Origin: Pectobacterium peruviense
Lineage (GTDB): Bacteria > Pseudomonadota > Gammaproteobacteria > Enterobacterales > Enterobacteriaceae
Assembly: GCF_002847345.1 (NCBI RefSeq)
Contig: NZ_LXFV01000013.1
Coordinates: forward strand, 1 to 64,000
DNA length: 64,000 nt
Reading direction: 5' to 3'
The notes under the pieces are model-generated. The model made no database searches. It saw nothing but the letters and a program-made list of their open reading frames with translations, and was not told the DNA's origin. Made by a program: the position numbers and the translations under genes. Positions 1-10,586 of this stretch are shown in pieces. The first letter of the stretch is position 1; each line of letters starts with the position of its first letter.

Positions 1-60
1 CGCTGACAAGCGCTAAATGCAAAATAATTATCGCTTGTCTACTATTCACCCACAAAGCGA

Positions 61-918
61 TTAAAGTGGCAGTTTTTCCAGCGAATCGAAGCCATAACGC
101 TGCAATATTGGCCACAGCGTAGCTACCTTAGGCGTAATCATCAGGCAATAAACCAGATTTTTATCTGTAGAAAGTGGAGGATTATCCAGATTAGCGATCA
201 GCCATGCTGTTCTTTTGGCTATAGCTGCACCAGAATCAACAAGACGCGTCCCTTCTGGCAATGCCATCTTCAGCTCTTCTGCTAACAATGGGAAATGCGT
301 ACACCCAAGTACAACCGTATCGGGTGGCTCCGGCAGACGTAGCCAAGGACGCAGAATTTTTTGCAGTTCAGGAATTGAGATCATATCCCCCTGCAATTTA
401 GCCTCTGCCAACTCAACCAGTTCTGATGACCCCAGCGACAAAATCTGGCAATCAGTAGCAAAACGGGCAATCAGCTCGTGCGTATACGGGCGTTGAACGG
501 TTGCCCGCGTCGCCAGTAGGCCAACAACTCCATTGCGCGTCAACTTAGCCGCAGGTTTAACCGCTGGGACAACGCCCACGACAGGGAAAGTAAAACGTTC
601 ACGTAAAGCAGGAAGGGAAATCGTACTCGCCGTATTGCAAGCAATCACAACCAATGCGAGCTGATGACGTTGTTGGACTGCGCTAACAATCTCAACCACG
701 CGATCGATAATAAACTGCTGTGATTTCTCACCATAAGGAAACGCTTCATTATCGAATGCGTATATATAGTGAAGATCCGGCAGGAGTTGCCGGATCTCAT
801 CATAAACAGACAGCCCGCCTACGCCGGAATCAAACACCAGAACCGTAGGACGAGATGGCAGGTTAGAAGGTATAGCTTCCAGTGAGATAGTATTCTCGCC
901 CTGCCGTGCGGTAGCCAT
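61..918 (-). CDS. murI: Glutamate racemase
   Basis: Interconverts L- and D-glutamate in the cytoplasm, supplying D-Glu for peptidoglycan. The 285-residue product has the family's landmarks: FDSGVGG near residue 30, ACNTAS with one catalytic cysteine near 92, and GCTHFPLL with the other near 204. I chose the ATG giving MATARQGEN because it aligns with the E. coli start; an in-frame upstream start at 963 would add 15 unconserved residues. The gene begins inside the 3' end of btuB (56-bp overlap) on the same strand, so the two are probably translationally coupled, the same order as in E. coli. Identification is secure; only the start is open. Confidence 0.96.
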   Translation of the reverse strand: MATARQGENTISLEAIPSNLPSRPTVLVFDSGVGGLSVYDEIRQLLPDLHYIYAFDNEAFPYGEKSQQFIIDRVVEIVSAVQQRHQLALVVIACNTASTISLPALRERFTFPVVGVVPAVKPAAKLTRNGVVGLLATRATVQRPYTHELIARFATDCQILSLGSSELVELAEAKLQGDMISIPELQKILRPWLRLPEPPDTVVLGCTHFPLLAEELKMALPEGTRLVDSGAAIAKRTAWLIANLDNPPLSTDKNLVYCLMITPKVATLWPILQRYGFDSLEKLPL

Positions 919-2767
919 ATGCCGTCTCATAATCTTTATCAAACAGGTTGGCGATTCTACCACGAACTGTCAGATGAGAGGTGACGGGATATGATGCGGA
1001 AACATCAACCGTACTGTAGCTAGGTAGGCGGCGGGTATTTGCTGCATTATCAAACCGCTTACCTACATACTGGTAACTCAAATTAAAATCGACGTCATAC
1101 AGGTTCCAATCAACTTGGTACTTTGCTTGCTGCTTCGCACGACGTGCCAAAACCTTATCATTTTCATCGTTACGGGCATCAAGATAGTCCAAAGTGATTT
1201 GATGATTCAGCACACCAGTCTCAAATGATCCCGTCCACTCCAGCCCCTTCATCGTTGCCGCATCAACGTTATAATAAGTTCCAGTATTTGTTGCAAAAGC
1301 ATACTCATACGCGATCAGATTATCGATCTTATTAATATAACCCGACAAACGCCAACTTAATGGCCCGGTTAAACCTTCCAATCCGGCTTCCCATTGTTTC
1401 GACTCTTCAGGCTTTAGGTTTTCATTTGATTCAATATCGAAACGCTTCTGCCCATACAGCTGTCCCAGAGTGGGTGCCTGAAAGCCTGTCGCATAGGAGA
1501 GGGTTACTCGGTAATCGGGGAAGAATTCCCAGCCTGATGCAAGCTGCCAAGTACCATGTCTACCAAATTTCTCATTGTCATCACCGCGTACAGACCCCTC
1601 CAGAATAACAGCACCATATTGCTGTTGCGCGGTTAAATAGGCCCCCGAATTATCCTGCTTATAGCGATTACTCTCGCGGTTCAGTGTATTAAAACTAACA
1701 CCTTCTGAAGTTAACTTCTGCTGGCGCCAGTCAATGCCCGCGCTGACCATACCATGGCTGAGCGCCAAGGTATTCCCCCACAGCACGTCATATTGGTCCA
1801 TATCATCTTGAGAGTTATAAGCACCATAGCGCCCTTGAGTACTGAGATATTGGATTGAAGTATATTTCTGATAGCTGGCAATCAACTGAGAAGCATAACT
1901 CTCATGGGAGAATCGTAATCCGCCACTATAGGTATGATTGTAGCTCTGCTGTTCATTTTGAATAGGAAAACCAAAGTCTTGGGAAAGCGCATCATAGTCA
2001 CTGTTGCTGCCATAACCGTAGCCACGGAAGAACCCAGAAATTGAATCGTTAAACTGATGTTCAACACCTGCCCAGAATGTTTTATTGCGCCAGCCATCTT
2101 TATCTAAGTCTAACGCCTGATTAGATGAATCTGGGTAAACATTGAATCCCCGAGTATCCTGATAAGCTCCAGCTAAAGAGATTCGAGTGCTATCACCAAC
2201 TGACTGATGCAAGCTTCCGCTATATTCCTGATAGCGGTTCGAACCAACTCCGGCACTGAGTGCTGTCTTATTTTCTGTTGTTTGCGTAATGATATTAATC
2301 ACACCACCAATAGCATCAGCACCATATATCGCCGAACGTGGGCCACGCATAAACTCAATACGCTGCACCAAAGCAATCGGAATAAGGTTGAAATCTGGAT
2401 CACCTGTAATACCGTATTTAGCAATAGGGACACCATCAATGAGTACCAAAGTATGACGAGCTTCCGAACCACGGATATACATTGATGCGCTTTGCCCCAA
2501 CCCACCAGTCTGAGCGATATTCACCCCTGGCAATCGACGCATGGCTTCCAAGACATTTTTCGCCTGCCAGCGATCAATGTCATCACGAGTGACCACATCA
2601 ATTGGCGCCAACACCGAAGAAACTGGCTGTGCGAAACGATTTGCTGTCACCACCACATCATCAGCATTTTTTTCCGATGACGGATTCTGAGTTGAATTGT
2701 TTTCCTGCGCCCAGCCAGAAAATGCCGTGACGGAAAGCGCCGTCAGCAGCGAAATTTTTTTAATCAT
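863..2767 (-). CDS. btuB: Vitamin B12 outer-membrane receptor
   Basis: TonB-dependent beta-barrel that takes cobalamin across the outer membrane. The 634 residues start with a signal peptide ending near SGWAQ, followed by a TonB box (DDVVVTANRF, about residue 36) and a plug domain with the typical VEFMRGPRSAIYGADAIGGV-type segment, then a barrel ending in the aromatic terminus YYLTGSYTF. Length is close to the 614 residues of E. coli BtuB. Upstream lies a cobalamin riboswitch, which predicts repression when adenosylcobalamin is abundant. The 3' end overlaps murI. Assignment rests on homology and the riboswitch together. Confidence 0.96.
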   Translation of the reverse strand: MIKKISLLTALSVTAFSGWAQENNSTQNPSSEKNADDVVVTANRFAQPVSSVLAPIDVVTRDDIDRWQAKNVLEAMRRLPGVNIAQTGGLGQSASMYIRGSEARHTLVLIDGVPIAKYGITGDPDFNLIPIALVQRIEFMRGPRSAIYGADAIGGVINIITQTTENKTALSAGVGSNRYQEYSGSLHQSVGDSTRISLAGAYQDTRGFNVYPDSSNQALDLDKDGWRNKTFWAGVEHQFNDSISGFFRGYGYGSNSDYDALSQDFGFPIQNEQQSYNHTYSGGLRFSHESYASQLIASYQKYTSIQYLSTQGRYGAYNSQDDMDQYDVLWGNTLALSHGMVSAGIDWRQQKLTSEGVSFNTLNRESNRYKQDNSGAYLTAQQQYGAVILEGSVRGDDNEKFGRHGTWQLASGWEFFPDYRVTLSYATGFQAPTLGQLYGQKRFDIESNENLKPEESKQWEAGLEGLTGPLSWRLSGYINKIDNLIAYEYAFATNTGTYYNVDAATMKGLEWTGSFETGVLNHQITLDYLDARNDENDKVLARRAKQQAKYQVDWNLYDVDFNLSYQYVGKRFDNAANTRRLPSYSTVDVSASYPVTSHLTVRGRIANLFDKDYETAYGYRTAGREYYLTGSYTF

Positions 2768-2844
2768 TGTTAAAGCATCCGAGAAATAATAAGGATGCCG
2801 CAGGTTCTGTTAATAGCACGCGATATGCAGAACTAATTGCGACG

Positions 2845-3165
2845 TATTCCGGCAGGTCTTCGGGCTTGGATGCCGCTGTTGCCACAGACCGTCAATGACG
2901 GTAGGGGATACAACGAAAGCGATGACTTCCCATCTATACCCGGCATACTTCAAGTTACATGTACGTTGGCTACGTTCAGTCATCCGAATCACTTACTCAA
3001 GTAAGCTCATCGGGACTCCTGCTCTTGCCGCCTGCCTGAAACTCGAATTATTTAGGGTACATAACAGTGTCTGCAATAATGCTATCGCTCGGACATTCCT
3101 TACCGCTGCGCGTCAGCCCCAGATTTACACTGGATTTCCTTTTGACTTGTGAAACAAGGCCGGAC
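2845..3165 (-). promoter_or_regulatory. Cobalamin riboswitch (btuB leader)
   Basis: Reading the minus strand there are, in order, the aptamer blocks AAATCCAGTG...AATCTGG, GCTGACGCGCAGCGGTAAGG, ACACTG, TGGGAAGTCAT and the B12 box AAGCCCGAAGACCTGCCGG (2849-2867), all matching the E. coli btuB leader. AGCGAT (before) and ATCGCT (after) can form the central stem. The peripheral arm between ACACTG and TGGGAAGTC holds a complete ERIC repeat. About 80 nt lie between the B12 box and the btuB start; there a GTTCTG...CAGAAC hairpin (2803-2832) and a GCATCC...GGATGC hairpin next to the start codon are candidates for the expression platform. Aptamer identity is firm; the switching mechanism is inferred. 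Confidence 0.92.
2935..3060 (-). repeat. ERIC element inside the btuB riboswitch
   Basis: Enterobacterial repetitive intergenic consensus, about 126 bp. It has terminal inverted ends (TACCC...GGGTA), the central palindrome GAGCTTACTTGAGTAAGTGA and the tail ACTTGAAGTATGCCGGGTA. Three further copies lie in this window. Its ends pair with each other, so in RNA it should fold as one long hairpin extending a peripheral arm of the aptamer. Confidence 0.93.
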
Positions 3166-3310
3166 GCTCATCCTACAATCGCGAATTGTGGAAGTCTAGA
3201 CTTCTATATCACTACAGGATAATAATGTAACAAAACTGGACTTCCTGGCCGGATTCCCTACAATTCCCGGCCAATAACCCCCTTTTAGACGCCGTTCAGA
3301 CGAGAAAACC

Positions 3311-4414
3311 ATGACGCCAGAAATCCTGCCCATCGAAGATTATGACGACCAGCTTGCAGAGAAAACGGCGCGTCTGCGTGGAATGATGGCACCTTTCAAC
3401 GCACCGGAACCTGTCGTCTTCCGTTCTCCCGTCAGTCACTATCGGATGCGCGCCGAATTCCGTATCTGGCACGAGGGTGACGAGCTTTACCACATCATGT
3501 TTGACCAGCAGACCAAACAACGCATCCGCGTCGATCGATTCCCAGCAGCCAGTGAACTGATTAATCGCCTGATGCCGGTGCTACTTGCCGCAATCCAGCC
3601 TGACCCCGTACTGCGCCGTAAACTATTCCAGATAGATTACCTGTCGACCCTAAGCGGCGAAGTGATCGTTTCTCTGCTGTATCACCGCGCACTGAACGAA
3701 GAATGGCAGGAACACGCCCGCACACTGCGCGATAGCCTGACGGCGCAAGGGTTCAACCTACAGTTGATTGGTCGCGCGACGAAAACCAAAATCTGCCTCG
3801 ATCGCGATTATGTCGATGAATGCCTGCCGGTTGCTGGCAAGAATATGATTTACCGACAGGTAGAGAACAGCTTCACTCAGCCGAATGCCGCAGTAAATAT
3901 TAAGATGCTGGAATGGGCGTTGGATGCAACAGCAGGCTCGAAAGGGGATTTACTGGAGCTATATTGCGGTAATGGCAATTTTTCACTCGCGCTGGCAAGA
4001 AACTTCGAGCGCGTGCTGGCGACTGAAATCGCCAAGCCATCCGTCGCGGCTGCGCAATATAACATCACCGCGAATCAGATAGAGAACGTGCAGATTATCC
4101 GTATGGCGGCAGAAGAATTTACGCAGGCCATGCAGGGTACACGCCAGTTTAATCGCTTACAGGGCATCGACCTGACAAGCTACCAGTGCGAGACAATTTT
4201 TGTTGACCCACCGCGCAGCGGACTGGATGAAGAAACGGTGAAACTGGTGCAGGCGTACCCGCGCATTCTTTATATTTCCTGTAACCCGGAAACGTTGAGC
4301 AGCAACCTGCAAACACTCTCGGAAACCCACGACATTCGCCGTCTGGCACTGTTCGATCAATTCCCTTACACCCACCACATGGAGTGTGGCGTACTGCTGG
4401 AAAAACGTCAGTAA
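3311..4414 (+). CDS. trmA: tRNA (uracil-5-)-methyltransferase
   Basis: SAM-dependent methylation of U54 in the T-loop of tRNAs (also reported on tmRNA and rRNA in vitro). At 367 residues it matches the E. coli length. Visible landmarks are the SAM-binding [13 protein letters not shown] (about residue 217), the [11 protein letters not shown] motif (about 298) and SCNPETL containing the nucleophilic cysteine (about 324). It diverges from btuB, so the roughly 540 bp between them contain both promoters. It is followed by a 9-bp perfect hairpin that may end transcription. Confidence 0.97.
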   Translation: MTPEILPIEDYDDQLAEKTARLRGMMAPFNAPEPVVFRSPVSHYRMRAEFRIWHEGDELYHIMFDQQTKQRIRVDRFPAASELINRLMPVLLAAIQPDPVLRRKLFQIDYLSTLSGEVIVSLLYHRALNEEWQEHARTLRDSLTAQGFNLQLIGRATKTKICLDRDYVDECLPVAGKNMIYRQVENSFTQPNAAVNIKMLEWALDATAGSKGDLLELYCGNGNFSLALARNFERVLATEIAKPSVAAAQYNITANQIENVQIIRMAAEEFTQAMQGTRQFNRLQGIDLTSYQCETIFVDPPRSGLDEETVKLVQAYPRILYISCNPETLSSNLQTLSETHDIRRLALFDQFPYTHHMECGVLLEKRQ

Positions 4415-4423
4415 CCGCACAAT

Positions 4424-4449
4424 TCTGGCGGGTCATCCATCCCGCCAGA
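4424..4449. terminator. Hairpin between trmA and yijD
   Basis: TCTGGCGGG and CCCGCCAGA form a 9-bp perfect stem with an 8-nt loop between two convergent genes. No strong T-run follows on either strand, so intrinsic termination is plausible but not certain. Confidence 0.5.
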
Positions 4450-4458
4450 GCACACCTA

Positions 4459-4845
4459 CTACAGTGTTTCACTCTCTTCGGCTGATACTGACTCCGCTGC
4501 CTTTCTGCGACGCAGTCTCAGGCCAATCCAGAAAACCAATGCCACACACAGGATTGAAGGAATAAAGTTCGATCCAATGGCTGGATATTCAACACGCACG
4601 ATGGCGCTGTAAATCAATAAACCCAGCAGAAAACTGGCCGCCGCCAACATCGGAATACCTTCCGGCATACTGTGGTGCAAATAGCGTTCATGCAGGCAGT
4701 AGATGGACAATACCAGCGCAATCAGAGGAAAAATCGAGAACGGAACAATACTGCTGAACAAAGCAGCGAACGCGCCATTGACGGATAAGCCCGCAATCAG
4801 CGCCAGAACCAGCGTACCTTTTTCTTGGTGAGGTTTTTCTGTCAT
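4459..4845 (-). CDS. yijD: YijD family inner-membrane protein
   Basis: Small integral membrane protein of 128 residues with about four hydrophobic segments (roughly residues 12-28, 33-48, 65-82, 93-108) and a basic tail (RLRRRK). Its position directly after fabR on the same strand, as in E. coli, supports the name. The function of the family is not established. The spacing to fabR (32 bp) suggests co-transcription. GGGAGAA precedes the ATG. Confidence 0.88.
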   Translation of the reverse strand: MTEKPHQEKGTLVLALIAGLSVNGAFAALFSSIVPFSIFPLIALVLSIYCLHERYLHHSMPEGIPMLAAASFLLGLLIYSAIVRVEYPAIGSNFIPSILCVALVFWIGLRLRRRKAAESVSAEESETL

Positions 4846-4877
4846 GGTTTCTCCCTTCTCATGTTGGTATAGCAGAT

Positions 4878-5507
4878 TTATGGCACGGTAAAGCTGCTGT
4901 CGTGTTCTTTTCTGTACCAGTAATAGGCACCTTTAGCGATCATCCGCAGTTGCAGTACCAACCGTTCTTCCAGTTGTTTACGCTGTTCCAGCGAAACGTC
5001 CAAGGCTTCCGCTCCCGCACTGAAAACAATCGTCACCATCGCTTCCGACTGCGCTTCTGCGAAGCTGCGGGGAATATGGTTTTCCACCTCAAGATAATCC
5101 GCCAGTTCAGCGATAAAATGCTGAATTTCCCGCGCGACCGCCGCACGGAAAGCCGCCGACGTCCCTGAGCGTTCACGCAGCAATAGCCGGAACGCATTCG
5201 GATTATTGCCGATAAATTCCATGAAGGTAGAAACCGATGTCCTGATCACGCTACCCGTTTTGGCGATACGCTGCCGAGCCTGACGCATTAACTGGCGCAG
5301 CATCAGCCCGCTTTCGTCAACCATTGTCAGCCCCAGCTCATCCACGTCACGGAAGTGGCGATAGAAAGATGTCGGCGCAATACCCGCCTCGCGGGCGACT
5401 TCACGTAGGCTCAAGCTGGTAAAGCTACGCTCAGCGCTTAACTGGCTAAATGCAGCTTCAATAAGGGAACGACGAGTCCGTTCTTTTTGTTGTGCTCTGA
5501 CACCCAT
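4878..5507 (-). CDS. fabR: TetR-type repressor of unsaturated fatty acid synthesis
   Basis: Represses fabA/fabB-type genes in response to the saturated/unsaturated acyl balance (known for E. coli FabR). The N-terminal TetR helix-turn-helix ([19 protein letters not shown], about residues 29-47) is nearly identical to E. coli, and the 209-residue length fits. The ATG giving [10 protein letters not shown] was chosen over a TTG four codons upstream because it matches the E. coli protein. It diverges from sthA. Confidence 0.95.
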   Translation of the reverse strand: MGVRAQQKERTRRSLIEAAFSQLSAERSFTSLSLREVAREAGIAPTSFYRHFRDVDELGLTMVDESGLMLRQLMRQARQRIAKTGSVIRTSVSTFMEFIGNNPNAFRLLLRERSGTSAAFRAAVAREIQHFIAELADYLEVENHIPRSFAEAQSEAMVTIVFSAGAEALDVSLEQRKQLEERLVLQLRMIAKGAYYWYRKEHDSSFTVP

Positions 5508-5718
5508 TATGCTGCCCAAATGATCTCTCCCCTTTCCAGAGAGGCACTATAGCAAACTTTATTGTCCGCAGAATGAGACAAAGTTTGCCATATTAAGAAT
5601 GTGAGAATCTGTTTCCATAGTAAAGGCAGGGATGATTGGGTTCTGCCGCAGTCGATGCTACAATCGCACAATGTTAAATTCGCGTTATTAATTTGTATAA
5701 AAACAGGTTTAACCTACC

Positions 5719-7125
5719 ATGACTCTAGAACATCAATTCGATTATGATGCCATCGTTATTGGTTCCGGTCCCGGCGGTGAAGGTGCAGCAATGGGATTGG
5801 CCAAGCACGGCGCTAAAATTGCGGTGATTGAACGCCACTACAACGTCGGCGGCGGCTGTACCCACTGGGGTACGATTCCTTCAAAAGCCCTTCGCCACGC
5901 CGTCAGCCGTATTATCGAGTTCAATCAAAACCCCCTCTACAGTGACAACTCCCGCATTATTCGCTCCTCATTTTCCGACATTCTGCGCCATGCCGACAGC
6001 GTTATTGGTCAGCAAACCCGTATGCGACAAGGATTTTATGAGCGTAATCAGTGCGAGCTGTTCTCCGGTGAAGCCAGCTTCATCGACGCCCATACGATTG
6101 CCGTTCACTACCCAGATAATACTCATGAAACGCTGACCGCCGCGAATATCATTATCGCGACCGGCTCACGTCCGTATCATCCGGTAGAAGTCGACTTCAA
6201 CCATCCGCGCATTTACGACAGCGACTCTATTCTGCAACTCGACCACGAGCCTCAGCACGTCATTATCTATGGCGCGGGCGTTATCGGCTGCGAATACGCT
6301 TCTATCTTTCGCGGCCTGAGCGTTAAGGTCGATTTAATCAACACCCGCGATAGGCTGCTGGCCTTTCTCGACCAGGAAATGTCGGATGCGCTGTCCTACC
6401 ATTTCTGGAACAACGGCGTGGTTATCCGCCACAACGAAGAATTCGACAGTATTGAAGGGCTGTCTGACGGCGTCATCGTCAATCTGAAATCAGGCAAGAA
6501 GATGAAGGCAGACTGTCTACTCTATGCCAACGGACGCACGGGGAACACGGAAACGCTGGGGCTGGAAAATATCGGCCTGAGCACCGACAGCCGCGGCCAG
6601 CTCAAGGTCAATAGTATGTACCAGACTGCGCTGGCACACATTTATGCCATCGGTGATGTCATCGGTTATCCCAGCTTGGCATCAGCCGCTTACGATCAGG
6701 GCAGACTCGCCGCGCAAGCAATCATTAAAGGCGACGCCAGCGCGCATCTGATCGAAGATATTCCGACCGGCATTTATACCATCCCAGAAATCAGCTCCGT
6801 AGGGAAAACCGAGCAAGAACTCACCGCGATGAAAGTGCCTTATGAAGTGGGTCGGGCACAGTTCAAACATCTGGCACGAGCACAGATTGTTGGGATGAAT
6901 GTGGGGAGTTTGAAGATTCTGTTTCACCGCGAAACGAAACAGATTCTGGGTATTCACTGCTTTGGTGAGCGTGCCGCTGAGATTATCCACATCGGGCAGG
7001 CCATCATGGAACAGAAAGGTGAAGGTAATACTATCGAATACTTCGTTAATACCACCTTCAACTATCCAACCATGGCAGAAGCTTACCGCGTGGCGGCGTT
7101 GAACGGACTTAATCGCTTATTTTGA
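5719..7125 (+). CDS. sthA: Soluble pyridine nucleotide transhydrogenase
   Basis: Energy-independent flavoprotein that transfers hydride between NADPH and NAD+, relieving NADPH excess. The 468 residues have an FAD-binding [11 protein letters not shown] (about residue 12), a [10 protein letters not shown] segment with a single cysteine in place of the redox-active pair of related disulfide reductases (normal for this family), a second Rossmann motif [13 protein letters not shown] (about 184) and the FAD motif YAIGDVIG (about 310). The last 9 bp overlap the end of the convergent oxyR. Confidence 0.97.
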   Translation: MTLEHQFDYDAIVIGSGPGGEGAAMGLAKHGAKIAVIERHYNVGGGCTHWGTIPSKALRHAVSRIIEFNQNPLYSDNSRIIRSSFSDILRHADSVIGQQTRMRQGFYERNQCELFSGEASFIDAHTIAVHYPDNTHETLTAANIIIATGSRPYHPVEVDFNHPRIYDSDSILQLDHEPQHVIIYGAGVIGCEYASIFRGLSVKVDLINTRDRLLAFLDQEMSDALSYHFWNNGVVIRHNEEFDSIEGLSDGVIVNLKSGKKMKADCLLYANGRTGNTETLGLENIGLSTDSRGQLKVNSMYQTALAHIYAIGDVIGYPSLASAAYDQGRLAAQAIIKGDASAHLIEDIPTGIYTIPEISSVGKTEQELTAMKVPYEVGRAQFKHLARAQIVGMNVGSLKILFHRETKQILGIHCFGERAAEIIHIGQAIMEQKGEGNTIEYFVNTTFNYPTMAEAYRVAALNGLNRLF

Positions 7126-8025
7126 CAGGTTTTCCATATAGCCCTGCATATGCTCGCGGATGGTATCAGCAAGCTGCTCATAGCGTCCGCGCAGCGGTGA
7201 ACCGGGGCGATACACCAGCGCGACAGTACGCTTAGGCTCCGGTTTATAGCACGGCAAATAGCAGACGCCATCGCGCTCACGCTCACGCGGAACCGATAAC
7301 GCTGGCAGCAGCGTAATACCACTTCCGGCTGCGACCATGTTACGCAGTGTCTCCAGACTGGTCGCCCGGAAATGCGTATCCTCATCAGCCCCAGCCTGAA
7401 AACAGAAGCCCATTGCCTGATCGCGCAGACAGTGGCCGTCCTCCAGCATCAGCAGCTTTTCACCCGCCAGATCGGACATCGCCACGCGTTCGCGGTTCGC
7501 CCAAGGGTGATCCTGATAAATCGCCAGTTTCATCGGCTCGTCAAACAGGGGAACTTCGATAAAGGCTTCAGACTCTTTCACCATCGCCAGAATGGCACAG
7601 TCCAGTTTTCCGCTGTCCAACTGGGCAAGCAGTTGGTGTGTTTGCGCTTCGTGCAGATACATTTCAAGCTTGGGAAACGTACGGTGCAGCATCGGAATGA
7701 TTTGCGGCAGCAGATAAGGCCCCACGGTGGGGATAAGGCCAATGTGCAGTGGCCCAGACATGCTTTCACCCTGCTGGCTAGCCATCTCTTTTAATACCTT
7801 GACCTCGCGTAATACCGTTCGCGCCTGCTCGACCAACAGCAGCCCAGCCTGCGTAAATAGTACCTTGCGACTGGTGCGCTCCAGCAGCATCACGCCTAGC
7901 TCATCTTCCAGTTTACGAATCTGTCCACTGAGTGTTGGCTGGCTGACATGGCAGGAATCTGCCGCACGCCGAAAGTGGCGATGCTCCGCCAGCGCGACAA
8001 GATACTCTAAGTCCCGAATATTCAT
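7117..8025 (-). CDS. oxyR: Hydrogen peroxide sensing LysR-type regulator
   Basis: Activates the peroxide response when two cysteines form a disulfide. The 302 residues comprise a LysR winged helix (residues 1-60, [19 protein letters not shown]) and a regulatory domain with both redox cysteines in [11 protein letters not shown], equivalent to C199 and C208 of E. coli. The ATG giving MNIRDLEYL was chosen; the 25 codons upstream are not conserved. AAGGAGAA precedes it. ATAG/CTAT tetramers just upstream (8043-8090) resemble OxyR half-sites, suggesting autoregulation. No recognisable oxyS RNA was found beside it. Confidence 0.97.
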   Translation of the reverse strand: MNIRDLEYLVALAEHRHFRRAADSCHVSQPTLSGQIRKLEDELGVMLLERTSRKVLFTQAGLLLVEQARTVLREVKVLKEMASQQGESMSGPLHIGLIPTVGPYLLPQIIPMLHRTFPKLEMYLHEAQTHQLLAQLDSGKLDCAILAMVKESEAFIEVPLFDEPMKLAIYQDHPWANRERVAMSDLAGEKLLMLEDGHCLRDQAMGFCFQAGADEDTHFRATSLETLRNMVAAGSGITLLPALSVPRERERDGVCYLPCYKPEPKRTVALVYRPGSPLRGRYEQLADTIREHMQGYMENLSK

Positions 8026-8161
8026 TATTATTCTCCTTATCATGATAGCTAACAGCGATAGATAGGATACCAATGAACGACAATCCCTATCAACATCCAA
8101 AATGAATAATATATCCCACCGAAGCGTATCTATTTATTTCTACAAGAATAAAACAATATTT

Positions 8162-8566
8162 TTACGGTTTCGGTACCACTAGGGCATACCTACCAGCCCT
8201 CAGCCACGCTATAACAAGCGGACTGACATCATCAAGCGATTTGGTATCGACAGCATTTTGTGTGCGTTGGTCAACGATACCCTCGCGATCGATGTCTAGA
8301 AAGCTGACCAGAAGACGAAACTGTTCACGATATGGAAATAGGCGGGTAAAAAATAACGTTCGAATATCCAGAGGGAATGATGAATAACGTTGCCGGGCGG
8401 CCATCATACAGCTATTAGAAATAAAAATGATGAGTGATAAAACGAGCTCGAGAGATAAACGATGCTTCAGATCTGTGGCTGTCAGCAGAACCTGACGAAT
8501 AGGAATCTCATCCTTGAGACTCCTCCCTTTCAAGGCTCCCACAAGCCGTAGTGACAAATATTCCAA
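8162..8566 (-). CDS. Hypothetical protein, doubtful
   Basis: A 134-codon open frame in the gap between oxyR and metF. I do not recognise it. It would start with TTG and has no convincing ribosome-binding site; an internal double ATG (about codon 54) is an alternative. One hydrophobic stretch (LELVLSLIIFISNS, about residues 39-52) is visible. It lies where a block of genes present in E. coli is absent, so it may be a remnant or chance frame. Confidence 0.3.
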   Translation of the reverse strand: MEYLSLRLVGALKGRSLKDEIPIRQVLLTATDLKHRLSLELVLSLIIFISNSCMMAARQRYSSFPLDIRTLFFTRLFPYREQFRLLVSFLDIDREGIVDQRTQNAVDTKSLDDVSPLVIAWLRAGRYALVVPKP

Positions 8567-8627
8567 TATCTGAATCTACGGCAACAGCGTGACAGCCCTT
8601 TTTCTTCCTGAAATCTTGCGCGTCGCC

Positions 8628-9563
<936 letters not shown>

Positions 9564-9565
9564 TT

Positions 9566-9597
9566 ACACGTCTATACGTTTAGACGTCTATATAGAA
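9566..9597. promoter_or_regulatory. MetJ operator of metF (tandem met boxes)
   Basis: Adjacent 8-bp units ACACGTCT, ATACGTTT and AGACGTCT, plus a weaker ATATAGAA, read against the consensus AGACGTCT. Two or more tandem boxes are needed for cooperative MetJ binding. Confidence 0.88.
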
Positions 9598-9777
9598 AAT
9601 GACGTAATCTGCTTAAAGAGTCAACGTTTTTCAGCCCGACAGGTGGTGATGATTACTCACGGTAAATGAAAAAAGTTCATGATGGGTTTCTCGCAAAAGT
9701 GCAGTCTCTTCGTCACATGGTTATGTCAACGCGGATACAATTTCGTGTGCGATCACGATAACCTAGGAAATACGCCG

Positions 9778-10539
9778 TCAGGCGCAGGAGAAATCGTGAA
9801 AATGTACGGTGTGCCCGTCTTCCGTCGTCAGAAAAATAGCGTACTGCGGGGCTTCCAGACTGACTTCAAATCCCGGAGCGAAACGCAAGGCAGACTGATG
9901 ATTGGTACCGCGTATCGTGCTGAACGATATTCCTCGCCAGCCACCGCTAGCAGGCCGATGCACATGCCCCGCCGAAATATGCCGCACATTACCGACGCGG
10001 TGGCATATCTGAGACAGCGCCTCTGCCGCCTCGGGAACCAGCCGAACGTCATCAAGCGCAGGTAGCCCGATCGACATCGGTGGATGGTGCAGGAACAGGA
10101 ACACATTCTTTCCTTCCGCGGCCTGAAGCTGCTGCTCAAGCCATGCTAATCGCACGGAGCACAGCGTTCCGGCCACTTCACCTGCATGTAACGAGTCCAG
10201 CAGAATGACGCAATCATCCCCTACCGCCGTCACACTTTGCACAAATCCGTTTTCATCCGACAGCGTCGGGAACTGGGCCAAAAACACGTCCCGATCGTCG
10301 TGATTCCCCATCGTCACACGCCAGGGAACCTGTAGTTCAGCCAGCGCCGATGCCAGAAACGTATAAGATGCCGCGCTGCCGTCATCGGACAGATCGCCGG
10401 AGATCACCACCAGCTCGGCATCACAGTGGTGTGCGTTGATATCCGCAATCGCCGCTTTCAGTTGCAGTTCGGGATCGCGACCATGCAAGTTGCCGCCTTC
10501 TGCGGTCAGATGCAGGTCGGAAAGTTGAATCAGTTTCAT
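9778..10539 (-). CDS. GpdQ/CpdA-like metallophosphodiesterase
   Basis: Calcineurin-fold binuclear metal phosphodiesterase of 253 residues. The metal ligands are visible in order: LSDLHL (about residue 6), ISGDLSDDG (about 47), MGNHDD (about 81), FLHHPPM (about 150) and SAGHVHR (about 191). The family includes glycerophosphodiesterase GpdQ and cyclic-nucleotide diesterases, and the sequence alone does not settle the substrate. There is no signal peptide, so it should act in the cytoplasm. It is the last gene of an operon with an ABC importer and a LacI regulator, which suggests it cleaves an imported phosphodiester. ATG at MKLIQLS chosen. Confidence 0.85.
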   Translation of the reverse strand: MKLIQLSDLHLTAEGGNLHGRDPELQLKAAIADINAHHCDAELVVISGDLSDDGSAASYTFLASALAELQVPWRVTMGNHDDRDVFLAQFPTLSDENGFVQSVTAVGDDCVILLDSLHAGEVAGTLCSVRLAWLEQQLQAAEGKNVFLFLHHPPMSIGLPALDDVRLVPEAAEALSQICHRVGNVRHISAGHVHRPASGGWRGISFSTIRGTNHQSALRFAPGFEVSLEAPQYAIFLTTEDGHTVHFHDFSCA

Positions 10540-10586
10540 CGTTGTCCTCGGTTTTACTATCCACGCGCTGTTGTTCATCAATACCG

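Noticed and set aside
1-60. GACAAGCG/CGCTTGTC inverted repeat downstream of murI
   Set aside because: Stem is short with a 19-nt loop and no T-run on the murI strand; not enough to call a terminator.
2810-3152. Short frames within the btuB leader on both strands
   Set aside because: They lie in the riboswitch and ERIC, which explain the sequence better than coding does.
8026-8161. Search for an OxyS RNA beside oxyR
   Set aside because: No sequence resembling the E. coli OxyS 5' end or its terminator was found upstream of oxyR.
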